Program-made: the position numbers and the translations under genes
Notes under the pieces: generated by a model
The model's input: only the letters and a program-made list of their open reading frames with translations
Database searches by the model: none
Told to the model about the DNA's origin: nothing
Shown: positions 1-9,860 of the stretch, one piece after another
Layout of the letters: every line of letters begins with the position of its first letter
Position numbering within the stretch: position 1 is the stretch's first letter
Origin: Byssochlamys sp. IMV 00236
Lineage: Eukaryota; Ascomycota; Eurotiomycetes; Eurotiales; Thermoascaceae
Direction: 5' to 3'
NCBI GenBank assembly: GCA_001931875.2
Contig: MSJH02000346.1
Span: 1 to 36,797 of the forward strand
Length of the DNA stretch: 36,797 nt

Positions 1-690
1 CAAAAGCTTGTTTGTAATCATAAGTAAGCAGATCATTGTATTTGTAACATTAAATAACTTTAACTTTTTCCTGTTCAAAAGGAAAAAGAAAGTTCGACTG
101 AAAGAGGAGAAAAATGCTACTCTACGATGCTTGGACGATAACAAGAAGGTCGTTTGTCGAACATCGGAGTGCTCACAAAGAGAACCCAACAGTAAGCAAA
201 ATTACGCATGAAGTCATATACTAGGGCTATTACTGAACTTTATCTGAAGGCTATCCTCCGGTCATTTATCAGTTGAAGCATTGTCAATTGTGTCCAGCTG
301 CAAATGACCGTGATATCGTAGGTGCAATGTAAATGATAAGAGTATTAATTTTAATGAGTAATAATAGGTATGGCAAAGGGATATAAATGCTGCTTTGAAT
401 ATACGCTCCATCCTGGTGTCTTATGTAGAGTCAAACTATAACATTTTATCAAGACATCCCTCTCTAAAAAGAGTATCAACCTCTGGTGGTGTTCAAGCCA
501 CTTCGCAACCACTTTGATTGGCCCTTCGGACTCTACGTCATCATTTCGGTGGTGACTTAATGTGCCTTTCCTGTCCTCTTAATTCGCTGTATGATATTTT
601 TTGCAGGGTTTAAATCAGTTGATAATTTTTTTAATTTTCAAACACCCCTCACTCTCTCACAAACTTCTCTTTTTTTCTTATACTTTAATA
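1..690. other. 5' flank without recognisable gene
   Basis: AT-rich sequence with no open frame that resembles a known family on either strand. A 67-codon open frame near the left edge has a Lys-rich random-looking composition and no splice context, so I do not call it. The last 50 bases are pyrimidine-rich and probably form the core promoter and leader of the following COX4 gene. Confidence 0.5.
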
Positions 691-1253
691 ATGTTCTCCA
701 TTCGCCGTGCTGCTCTTAAGGCTGCTCCTCTTGCTGCCCGCACTTCTGTTAGACCTTTCTCCGTTTTGGGTGCTCGCTTGTGTAAATATTAACATTGACA
801 TTTTTAATTAAAAATTGATCTCTTATTTATCAATTGATAGCTGGTGCCGTTGGACACAATGTTGAATCTAACTTAGGCCCTGGTGCTAAGCCTGGTACTA
901 TTCCTACTGACCTTGAGCAGTCTACTGGTTTGGAACGTATGGAATTATTGGCTAAATTGGAAGGAAAAGAACTCTTTGACATGGAACCTTTGAACATGAC
1001 TCACCTTGGTACTGTCAAGGACCCTATTGTTGTCAAGTCCCATGACCCCATTCGTTTCGTTGGATGCACTGGTAAGAGATAAAATTAATTATATGCGTAC
1101 ACGTTCTATATAAATACTATAGGTTTCCCTGCTGAATCTCACGAAACCATTTGGATCAACTTGGACAAGTCCCACGAACACGACCGCTGCCCTGAATGTG
1201 GTTCCGTGTATGTTATGGATTTCGTTGGCTCTGAAGATGCTCACCACCACTAA
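691..1253 (+). CDS. COX4: Cytochrome c oxidase subunit IV (mammalian Vb type), mitochondrial precursor
   Basis: Nuclear-encoded zinc-binding subunit of respiratory complex IV on the matrix side of the inner membrane. Three exons: 691-781, 841-1071, 1123-1253 (introns of 59 and 51 nt, GT-AG), giving 150 residues, the usual family length. The first about 30 residues are Arg/Ala-rich and acidic-free (start MFSIRRAALKAAPLAAR), a mitochondrial presequence. The family zinc site is complete: Cys106, His114, Cys130 and Cys133 in the CTGFPAESH and CPECG motifs; the first motif is rebuilt only when intron 2 is removed. The start is the ATG directly after a pyrimidine tract. An AATAAA lies about 70 nt after the stop. 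Family assignment is secure; exact presequence cleavage is not visible. Confidence 0.96.
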
Positions 1254-1323
1254 ATTGTCATATATACACCTTTTTTACACAACCCATTCACAAAAAATAT
1301 AGTTTTTTGTACAAAAGCAAATC

Positions 1324-1329
1324 AATAAA
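1324..1329 (+). terminator. Poly(A) signal AATAAA of COX4
   Basis: Canonical AATAAA 71 nt downstream of the COX4 stop codon. The position fits 3' end formation; the site itself is inferred. Confidence 0.5.
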
Positions 1330-1412
1330 AAATTGACACACCAAGAAAAAAAAAACGAGATAATAATACACCATGTTTTAATTTCTAAAAGAGAAGCAAA
1401 AAGTTGTCTAGC

Positions 1413-1434
1413 GTGTGTGTGTGTGTGTGTGTGT
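1413..1434. repeat. (GT)n microsatellite, about 11 units
   Basis: Uninterrupted run of GT dinucleotides read directly in the sequence, in the COX4 downstream spacer. Likely length-polymorphic. Confidence 0.9.
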
Positions 1435-1901
1435 CTGAATCAAGCTCCCTTTTGTCAACTACAAAACCAAGTTTCTCTCCTATTTCCCTTCAATTCATTC
1501 TCGTATACACATGAAGTAAGAGATCAACAAGATGCACATACACATATTCGTGTGTATATGCATTCATGTCTTTTAGTAAAGAGAAAAACTATTGATAACA
1601 CGATTATTTTATAGAAAGAAAAGATGGGCTCCTTATTTTAGGAACTACATTTGAAATTAAACTTTTTTCAGTAACGCAAATATTTCTTTTTTTTATTGGC
1701 GCAAACGAATTTACAGTTCCCCTTTCTCTCTACTTTTTTTATATATTCTTTTGGTCCAAGCCCTCTCTTCTTTTTCTTTCTTTTATTTTTCATCAAGCCC
1801 CGAAGAGAAAAAAAAAAAAAAGAAACCGCCCATTTCTTTTATATATATTTTCTATCCTTTTTCTTTCTTTTTACATTCCTTTTTTTTTTTGATGCTTTTT
1901 G

Positions 1902-2471
1902 ATGAACCATATAACTCTCCTTCTTTATCTGGTCTTCACTTTAACGAGTATAACAATAGTTTTAGGTACACATATATATTACAACATTGTGTTATTAAGT
2001 ATTCATAATTTCACATGAAAACAGGTTACAACGACAACGACAACAGTGAACACTATACATCGACTACTATTAGCAAAGCAGGTAAAAGATACACTTTGAT
2101 AAAGAAAAAAGAAACAGAAACTGAATACATATTACTAGCTAATGAAAGCTGTAGACGATGGAAAGTTCATTGCTGGCATTCGTCCAAGACCATCGAGGAT
2201 GGAGAAGTAACAGTGATAATAAAGAAATGTACTACTATATCCCAGTCTAGATCTCGGACAATCACTCATCATCACACGTCCTCTCCGACTCCGATTACAG
2301 CAAAGACAACAGGAAAGAGCATATCAGAAAGTACATCCAAAACGCCTGATGTATATCCTAAACCTACTTCGAGTGGAAGAAATTCAATAGTCCATAGTTC
2401 ACATCATGTTGCTGCGACTCCTGCGATAATACCTTCAACTACTACCACCACTACTACAACTGCTACTACTC

Positions 2472-2511
<40 letters not shown>

Positions 2512-3154
2512 AACAACAACAACCACTACTACTACAACTACTACAGCTACAACTGAAGCAACGCCTCTAGCTATCGCTCCAACCGCAACTGAGAAAAGTG
2601 GACATAGTGGTACTACAGATAGTAGCACTAGCACCAACACTAGTAACAGTAACGACAGTAATAACAGTAATAGTGGTGATAGTAACAACAATAACAATGA
2701 CGATAATGATAGTAACAGTAGTAACGATAACAGCAACGACAATGACGATAATGACAACGACAATAATGATGATAATAGTTCAAATAATGAAAATGGCGCC
2801 AACACCAGCGTGACAGATCATAATCTGACACCCACCGCCCAGACGCAGCCACCGTCTCCATCTCAGCCCAATGAGCCCTCCATTTTCAGCAACAGCGAAC
2901 TTCCAGTAGCCAACAATGTGAGCAACAAAGCATTGGGTATCGGTCTAGGTGTTGGCATCGGCTGTGTTGCCGCCTTAGGACTCGCAGGCTTGATCGTTCA
3001 TAACAATCGTAAGAGGAAAGAGTTAATGGAGGAAGATCAAGGCATTCCAACACGCTGGAGGCCCCAGAGTTTCATGGGCGTTGTTGCCTCTGTCGTTTCT
3101 AAACTGCCTCGTTCCCCTTCTCAGCGAAGTAAAGCGTCTACTTCTAATCTGTAA
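1902..3154 (+). CDS. Thr/Asn/Asp-rich single-pass membrane protein, stress-sensor-like
   Basis: Two exons: 1902-1965 and 2025-3154 (59-nt GT-AG intron), 397 residues. Exon 1 encodes a hydrophobic leader (MNHITLLLYLVFTLTSITIVL) that reads as a signal peptide and joins the long frame in the correct phase; without it the frame would start at a poor ATG at 2015. The ectodomain has three Cys near its start, then a poly-Thr tract of about 45 residues (ACT/ACA/ACC codons) and a long Asn/Asp/Ser-rich stretch. A Gly-rich transmembrane helix (about residues 325-350, GIGLGVGIGCVAALGLAGLI) is followed by NNRKRK and a tail of about 50 residues with several SPS/RSP sites. The layout resembles Mid2/WSC-type wall-stress sensors, but no WSC domain is seen, so the function is inferred from architecture only. 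Confidence 0.72.
2437..2556. repeat. ACT/ACA/ACC trinucleotide repeat coding poly-Thr
   Basis: Nearly uninterrupted Thr codons inside the membrane-protein gene. Mixed synonymous codons suggest selection on the protein tract rather than recent slippage only. The antisense strand is open as poly-Val, which produces a spurious 133-codon frame. Confidence 0.85.
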
Positions 3155-4634
3155 TAAAACACACGTGGTCATTGAATATATAGGGGAGGGTGCGTGTACG
3201 TGTAACACCCTATTTTTTTTTTTTCAATGTTTACACTCTGACCTAAAGTGTAAAAAATGTCTGTGATGTAATCTTTTTATAGAATAAAAAGTCCTCTCTT
3301 TCTCTCTGTCTTTATACCTTGCCAGCAGTTGAACATACACATAGTTGTATGCTCACGATAGACCTAAAAGTAGGATGAGAAAGTGCTATCGAAAATTTAA
3401 TATATCTTGTGAAAATATAGTCATCTAGACTTAAATAGAATACAATAAAGCTATAAATATCACTGAGGACGATCTTTTGTGTGAGATGATAGACCTAGGC
3501 TCATATCGATCTATTTTCTTTTTTTAATTCAAGGCAGTTACTCAATTTTTATTAGTGCCTTAATTCTACCGTACCGAATTCACTCTTCTCCCCTCCCGTT
3601 AATAATATTATCAAGGGCATAAATTCTCTTTTGAAAAGCTCCCACAAAACCAATGAACTATTTAGGAAGAATCAATAAAAAAAAAAGCAGGGGAAGTAGA
3701 ATCATCTTTCTCCTCTTCTTTTCTCAAGCACAGCGTTCACACTAACGCCTCATACTTCTTGTACTCCTTTTAATTCCAATGAATATATCATAAAGATTCA
3801 CAGATTATAATTTTGATTTAATCCAATAAAGTAAAAGTGTTTATATAACCTGTAAATAAAAATAAGCATAACCTCAACATTTAAAAGTAAACATGATTTA
3901 ACGGGCGAAAGAGGAGGTTTATACATGAACCAACTTCAAACCAAGTCATGTCAGGTATCTTAAACACATGAATGCTTACTCAAATTATTATTCAAACAAG
4001 AAGCTTGAATAGGTTTCCATATACAGTTCAGTTGTAGGTGTAGATCTTTGTCGCAGTGCGGAGAAAAGCGTGATTCAAAAAAACTGACAGATGAGCTTAC
4101 TATAATTGAAGAGTACTTTTAACAACAGTAATTTGTAGACTATGATCAACACTGTTTATGATATACTAGAAGAATACAGCAGGTCAACCAGAGATGAATT
4201 CAAAAGTATATATATGCTTATGAAGAAGATACATAGTTTTATAGTTGTTTTCTCTTTTTTTGTGGTCAATCAAATGAACAGGTTCGACTAGGAGAAAAGA
4301 ATGGGAACAGGACACTTTTATTTTAACCTTGATAACTTAAGTATTCGGTTCCCTATTTAGTATTTCCACTCTATTTAGCTAATTACTTCATATGAGAATA
4401 AAGAGTAGGTATAAAGCCGTGTAAAAAGAGAGAAAAAGAGTCTTGAACATTTTACAATGAAGTGAAAAAAAGACAAGAAATGAAAATCACCAGACAAACA
4501 ATAGATAAAGAATATGATTGGTCGACAAGATATCATATGAAAATAATCCCCGTATTTCAGATATAATAAGCAGAAATCATCCTATTTCTTTTCTTTTCTT
4601 TATTTTTTTCATTTTTTCATTTTTTCATTTATAA
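3155..4634. other. 1.5 kb AT-rich spacer, no gene recognised
   Basis: Contains an AATAAA at 3283-3288 for the upstream gene, then AT-rich sequence with stops in all frames and no exon chain I can support. The last 50 bases are T/C-rich and lead into the ATG at 4635. Confidence 0.45.
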
Positions 4635-4952
4635 ATGTCAACAAAGGGATTATTCTTTCAACAAGACAAACTACAAGACAAGATATTGTCTGAATTACCA
4701 AAATTTATACCATCTTCGTCATCAAAAAATGAATCCTTTAGAACAAAAGAATACCACATCAGTCGCAATGATCCTGAGTTATACTTGGGAGACGATTGTG
4801 ATGCAGAATATGAGCAGATGTTGATGAATTCTCGTTTTATGGAATGGTTAAATAAACATCATCCTGATGTATTATTCAATAGAACAGCAGCTAGTAATGA
4901 ACGACTAAAAATGATTTTAGCTCATTTTAAACAAGAACATCCTTCATTGTAA
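4635..4952 (+). CDS. Small hydrophilic protein of unknown function (105 aa)
   Basis: I do not recognise this protein. It is a single exon of 105 residues. It starts at an ATG directly after an imperfect TTTTTCATTTTT-type pyrimidine tract, the same context as other genes in the window, and this supports its being real. It has no signal peptide or membrane segment. The centre is acidic (DPELYLGDDCDAEYEQ) and the C-terminal half looks helical (FMEWLNKHHPDVL, ERLKMILAHFKQEH). It is convergent with the GH16 gene; the two stop codons are only 32 bp apart. It could be a lineage-specific gene. Confidence 0.6.
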   Translation: MSTKGLFFQQDKLQDKILSELPKFIPSSSSKNESFRTKEYHISRNDPELYLGDDCDAEYEQMLMNSRFMEWLNKHHPDVLFNRTAASNERLKMILAHFKQEHPSL

Positions 4953-4984
4953 ATAAATATTGCATCTTTTCTCTCTTTTTTATA

Positions 4985-6210
4985 TTATGTATATGTGATA
5001 TCAAACATGTAGTATAAAAGAATCAAAAGTAACCAAGGGTATCGAACTGTCACTCTTGATGAGCTACTACTAGTCATAGTTGTGGGTATGGTCGTTGTTA
5101 CTGCTGTTGTTATGGCTACAGAAGGTGTTGCACTCTCAAGTGATATCTGATTATTTTTTAATGAATAGATGACATCTATTAAGAAGAAGATGGCTGAGGA
5201 AAAAAAAAAAAAGGTTTAAAGCTAAATTACCTTTAATCTCACAGGCTCGTTGAGTGCTGTTACAATGAAGCGATGACTCGGTTGAATTAAAAAAGAAGGT
5301 CATATTTTTGATGGACACATAGGCATCTTCTTTTATAGGTCCTTGGCTAAAATTGGCATTACCGTCTGTCCAATGGTTGAACATGATTCGACCCGGTTGA
5401 GACAGTATGTTGGTCGTCATCCTATATCTCTCGGCGCCATCAATATAAAAGACAACAAAATTTGGATACCAATCGAATCTGTATTCATGGTAATCCTATG
5501 TTCAAAAGTGTGGTAAGCACCACAGCATTGCTTTAAGAAAAGAGAGAGTACACATACTGCAGAAGGATTGAAATTAAAGACCCATTCACCATGAGTGAGT
5601 GAAGACGCTCTTCCATCCGTCGTGATACCAGGATGAACAGCAAAGTAAGCTTCTGGTGGCTGTAATGCGGATACCATTTCGATATCTATTTCACCTTGTG
5701 GATGGTAAACAAACATACCAGTGACCGTTCCCTTAACATGAGTTAATTTCATCATGCTTCGAAATGATCCATACAAAAAGTCATGTCTATAACAACAAGA
5801 AAAATCATAAAGTTTTTTTTTAACTGCTTTCCTCAGATGGTAAATATACTCTTTTGTGCTCACTTGTCGGTACCAAATCCTCCACAGGAAATATCACTAC
5901 TGTTTGTCTTGTTTATGGTCACAGCTATCTGAATGGCATTATTCATAACCTCGACATTCTCTTTATGGAATACACGTGGATAACTGTCATTATGCTTAGG
6001 TGGAATGATGTAATTGGCAAAAAACAAGTCTTGCATTGTGTATAGTTGTTGACTATGCTGCTCATCCTGAAAATCCATGTACCACAAATCCTGCCAAATG
6101 GTATTCTTTATGGGATCATTGAACCCACAATCACATCTTGTGGCACTTGTATCATAAACGACTGCATATGTAAATGAAGGAATAAGAATAAACAAATGTA
6201 TTAAGTTCAT
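4985..6210 (-). CDS. Secreted GH16 glycosidase with GPI-type C-terminus
   Basis: Concanavalin A-like GH16 beta-glucanase or transglycosidase, expected at the cell surface or wall. Four exons on the minus strand: 6210-5864, 5786-5558, 5495-5231, 5193-4985 (introns 77, 62 and 37 nt), 349 residues. A signal peptide (MNLIHLFILIPSFTYA) opens the protein. The catalytic signature GEIDIEM puts Glu148 as nucleophile, Asp150 as helper and Glu152 as acid/base. Splicing restores the strand DYHEYRFDWYPNFVVFYIDG and the loop NHWTDGNANFSQGP, both typical of the fold. After a Ser/Thr-rich spacer the protein ends in a hydrophobic stretch (PWLLLILLYYMFDI), read as a GPI-attachment signal. Substrate (beta-1,3-glucan or other) cannot be told from the sequence. 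Confidence 0.88.
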
Positions 6211-6433
6211 AAAGGACAGAATGAAAAGGAAATGTTTAAGAAAATGTTATGGAATTGACCACACAGTTTCTCAAGCAAAAATAAGGGAGCTTTAATTTGT
6301 TACTCAGAATGCATGAATTTGTTTATTATTTATTCATCGCCTTAAATTTGTCGTGTTTGTGCTTTGCTTTTTATTGGTCATAGACTGTTCGCCCTAAGTT
6401 AATATAAAAACTATTAGTTGCTGTAAACACGCT

Positions 6434-7688
6434 CTATTTGCTTACCTTCATATTCAAAAAGTCTGCTTCCAATTCATCTTCTTCAGATGCATTAGGTGGT
6501 GCATGTATATTGTATAGCGTTTGTATCCGATCTATTTATATTAATAATAATGTTGGTATTTATTTGCATCATCACTTACTGGGTCGTCTTCGCTCTAATC
6601 TTGACGGTGATGCATATCTCTCCAAGTTTCTCTTTCGTAAATTTCGTTTATTTTGACTCACTCTTTTATATGCATCATGGAATAGGTCATCAATATCAAC
6701 ATCCTCTTTATCTTCTTTAATCATCTTTCTTCGTTCATCAATCGCTTGTAATACCATATCATGAAGACTGTGTTTTTCACTCTAAATGCAAAGTAAGAAT
6801 ACGTATAAAGGTTATTTATCATTATCCTTATCACCTCATATTCATCCTGAAGTATATTCATTTCGATATCATATTGATGTTTTGCTAGTGATAATTCATA
6901 ATTTTTAAAGTATTCTGCATATTCAATTGTCTGTTCCCTTCTTAATTCAATATCCGCCAAACTTTCTTTAAATGCCGAATGTGTTCCTAATTTTTTTTTT
7001 TTGGTGCTGTTGGTTGATCCATCGAGATGACATAATACTTTTTTTTTTATTTACCTTGCTGAATTGTCTTGATTTCTTCTTGAAGAGATTGAAGCCTTTC
7101 TCTATAAAGTCTATAATAAACTGAGTGATGCCTAAAAGAGGGGGGGATTTAACTACTGGGAATACCATACTCGTCACATTGTTCCCAAAATTCGTTATCC
7201 ATCCAAAGTATCAAATCATTAAACTCTCGTATCCGACGCAACATCTTTCTTTCACTTATTTCAATAGGTTCTACATGTATAATAAATAAATATATATTCA
7301 GAACTGAGTTTCTTGATGACTTTATACCTTGCCAATAGGTTTCATAATTCGAATGATCGCTTATAATTGGCTTATGATCATCCTGTATGGGTGGTTGAAA
7401 CGAAGAGGATGGTTGTGGAGGGGGTTGAATAGGCACTGCGGAGGGAGGAGGGGGTGGAGGCAAAGGTTGCCACGGTCTATAGGAAGGAGGCCGATGCCAA
7501 GTACTATGATGTAAGATAGGAGGAGGCAAAGGTTGAAGTGGTCTATAAAATTGATCTTCATAGGCAGTTTGTTGTTGGGAAGGCAGATGATACATGTAAG
7601 GTGGCCTCGCGTAATAAGGATTGTTATTACTAGGAGGTTGTGAATCTGCACCAGCCTGTGCAACAATAAAACCAAACTGAGGCAACAT
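6434..7688 (-). CDS. SDS3: Sds3/BRMS1-like subunit of the Sin3-Rpd3L histone deacetylase complex
   Basis: Six exons: 7688-7328, 7270-7171, 7131-7055, 6986-6835, 6781-6580, 6531-6434, giving 329 residues. The first 110 residues are Pro/Gln-rich and disordered. From about residue 125 the spliced product is a long coiled coil with the Sds3 pattern: LQEEIKTIQQGTHSAF, then EQTIEYAEYFKNYEL, then DIEMNILQDEYESEKHSL and a basic RRKMIKEDKEDVDI turn. In other fungi Sds3 scaffolds Sin3 and Rpd3 for transcriptional repression. Intron 2 is only 39 nt. A donor (GTAAGC) at 6445 and acceptor at 6394 allow an alternative last exon 6393-6334 (345 residues) that ends beside an AATAAA; either form is possible. 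The start is the first ATG after a CT-rich tract. Confidence 0.82.
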
Positions 7689-7822
7689 ATCAAAGTTTAT
7701 TTAAAAGAGAGAAAAGAGAGAGAGAAGGAAGGAAGGGAGGAAAAATCTTTATTTTTCCTAATGATTTTTTATTTTGCGCTTTTTTGGGGGGTGCATAGTG
7801 AGCACTTTTTTTTTTTTAAGTG

Positions 7823-8558
7823 TTACTTTTCATCAGCAACTGCATAGACGTGTTTTCCTCTTTGTTGATAACTGGTCATACCTTTACCACTATTGACTAC
7901 ACCGACTGTATATAAAGTATTAATAAGATAAATAGACAATATTAAATGAGTTACCTTTTCCATCAGGTGTATCAGGCGATTTAAATATACTCTTCTTATT
8001 GATTGCTGAATGTTTCTTTTTACTACCCACAGTCGCAAAGCTCAACCAAGCATTCTTTTTACTTTCAACTTCGGATGCTTCTTTCTTTTTACTGACCTTT
8101 GGCTTTGGGTCCTGCACTTTTTTCTTTTTATCTTCCTTTATGTCTTCAAAGATACCCACTCGTTTTTTAGTTATTATAGGTTTAATATCCTCTGATTTAA
8201 CAAATTCTGTTTCTTTATATCCTTTAAATCTAACCGAAAACACTTGATCAGCACCTCCAATAGCAGTAATAGTCGCTTTATAAAATTGTCCATCACCTGC
8301 CCATCGAGCCATCACTTCTTGTCCAATCGAGAACTCATGGGTCTTTAATGCTGTTGTAGGGGGTGTTGTAGGTGTTGTAGGTGTCTTTTGTTTTGGATGT
8401 TCAGGTGTCTTTTGTAACTGTGCTTCAAATAGACTTATAAGTTCTTTCAAGTCATGTTGAAGCTTTTGTAATTCTTCATTGTTTGGATCAGAAGCAAGTG
8501 CAAGTTCAACCTGTTCTAATTGAAATTTATAAGATTCTATTTCTTCTGTTGAACTCAT
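7823..8558 (-). CDS. SPF30: Survival-motor-neuron-related splicing factor 30, Tudor protein
   Basis: Spliceosome assembly factor of the SMN/SMNDC1 family, nuclear. Two exons: 8558-7955 and 7905-7823 (49-nt intron), 228 residues, close to the family length. An N-terminal coiled coil (1-50, LEQVELALASDPNNEELQKL) is typical of SPF30. A Tudor domain at about 75-128 shows GQEVMARWAGDGQFYKATI and FSVRFKGYKETEFVKSEDIKPI. A Lys-rich nuclear region follows. The C-terminus after the intron (GKGMTSYQQRGKHVY) matches the conserved family tail, which confirms the splice. It lies head-to-tail with the Sds3 gene, 134 bp upstream of its ATG. Confidence 0.93.
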
Positions 8559-9488
8559 CTTTACAACAAAATTATGTGTAATTTATACAAAAGAAAAAAA
8601 GAAAAGAAAAAAAAAAGCAAATTTTTAGTTCAAATCTATTCGTTCATAATAAAAAAATAAAAAATGGAATCCCGATATGCAAAGAGCTAAACTATCCGTT
8701 TTAGAGCGATATCATCACCTTCTTTGCATTGTATTGAATAATTAAACATCATTCAAATTCTTTGCAAGATTGATACGCGAATTAATCACAGAAACTCTTG
8801 TTTTCAAACAATGTTGATCTGTACCTGGACTGGCATCACTCCATATGCTGTCAACCATCAAGTTTGATGTGGCTAACGATATTTGAGTTCATGATGATAA
8901 CACGAGAATATTTACTCCAATTATGAGCAAAGATACGGGTGCTTTTAAAATACACAGAATCAATGCAGTTAAAAAGGGGACATTCTGAAAGCCGGAGACT
9001 TGAGATTTTAAATAAACTTGAGGAGCATTAATGCAAAGCAGCATTAACGAGCCCTTGTTTCAAATATTGCAGTAACAGCGCTATGGGCTATGATACTCTA
9101 GTTTATAGTGGCCAAGATAACAGAATTGATGATGATTCCAACCTTGCAGCTAATATTGTCAACAGAGGCATAGTCAGTAGTCTTCAAAACGGGATTAGAT
9201 CGAATTCTTCAATGTATGCTTGGGGAACAATTAAAATTGTATATTATTTAGCATTGTTTGACATAGAAGCAACAGTCCTGCTGATATAATTGAATTGGCA
9301 AGTCTTACAGATGCTGCCTGTGCCAACACAGACCAATAACACGTACAAGATTAACATAAGGCATCTTAAACGCTATAAGACGTTTTTTAGTCGAATATAC
9401 AGTTTTATAAACATGTATAAACAAATATATAGACATTCTACATTAGTGACAGTTCCAACAACAGTTACGCGTTTGGGTTTATTTCTTC
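8559..9488. other. Spacer upstream of SPF30, no gene recognised
   Basis: A T/A-rich promoter of about 80 bp precedes SPF30 on the minus strand. The rest has only short open frames without family resemblance. A short palindromic patch (GCATTAATGC) lies near 9030. The GC content rises slightly from about 8700, as is common in decayed mobile DNA here. Confidence 0.35.
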
Positions 9489-9860
9489 ATGGCAGAAGAA
9501 TCTTTTTTTAAATTCACCTTAGATGCTACACGAAAACCAGCAAGTATTGATCGTCGTTTTTTATATACCATTGTTGCTAGGCATTCAATTGGAGGCACAG
9601 GTTGTCTCGTTGTTTTTTGCTTTACGAAGGCTCATTCTGAAAGGCCTATTACTGAATTTTATCTTTTGTGAAAAGCTCAAGGTGATTGTCCAGGAAATAA
9701 AAATTGATGCCTCCAGCGCCGAAGTGGCACATCGAAGTTGTAACGCCAAAAGTCAGCCAATAAAATTTCATAAAAAGTGTTGGCTTTGAAAATGCAAGAA
9801 TGCTACTGAATACATTTCACAACTCAAGCTTCGATGCACCATAGTGACGGCATCTCTTTC
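9489..9860 (+). pseudogene. Decayed MULE-like transposase fragment
   Basis: Two overlapping frames together resemble the catalytic core of Mutator-like (MULE) transposases: PASIDRRFLYTIVARHSIGG then CLVVFCFTKAHSERPITEF in one frame, continuing in another as IKIDASSAEVAH. In intact proteins a segment of the form GxPVxFxLT...RPLxEWL...IDCSxxEV is expected in that order. The frame change, early stops and lack of the downstream CxxH part mark it as a relic. The call rests on remembered motif order; a profile search is needed, and confidence is low. Confidence 0.35.

Larger units (their letters stand above)
1254..1901. other. Intergenic: COX4 3' UTR and promoter of next gene
   Basis: Holds the COX4 poly(A) signal, a (GT)n microsatellite at about 1413-1434, and a long C/T-rich tract (about 1735-1890) directly before the ATG at 1902. 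Two short open frames here are Phe/Lys-rich translations of the homopolymer tracts and are not genes. Confidence 0.5.

Noticed and set aside
2404..2805. 133-codon minus-strand open frame, poly-Val/Leu/Ser
   Set aside because: It is the antisense of the poly-Thr and Asn/Ser tracts of the membrane protein. Its composition is fully explained by the repeat.
4281..4292. GGTTCGACTAG, similar to a tRNA B box
   Set aside because: No A box or acceptor stem can be folded around it.
5854..6045. 63-codon plus-strand frame over the GH16 gene
   Set aside because: Antisense of GH16 exon 1, whose signal peptide and spliced frame are well supported.
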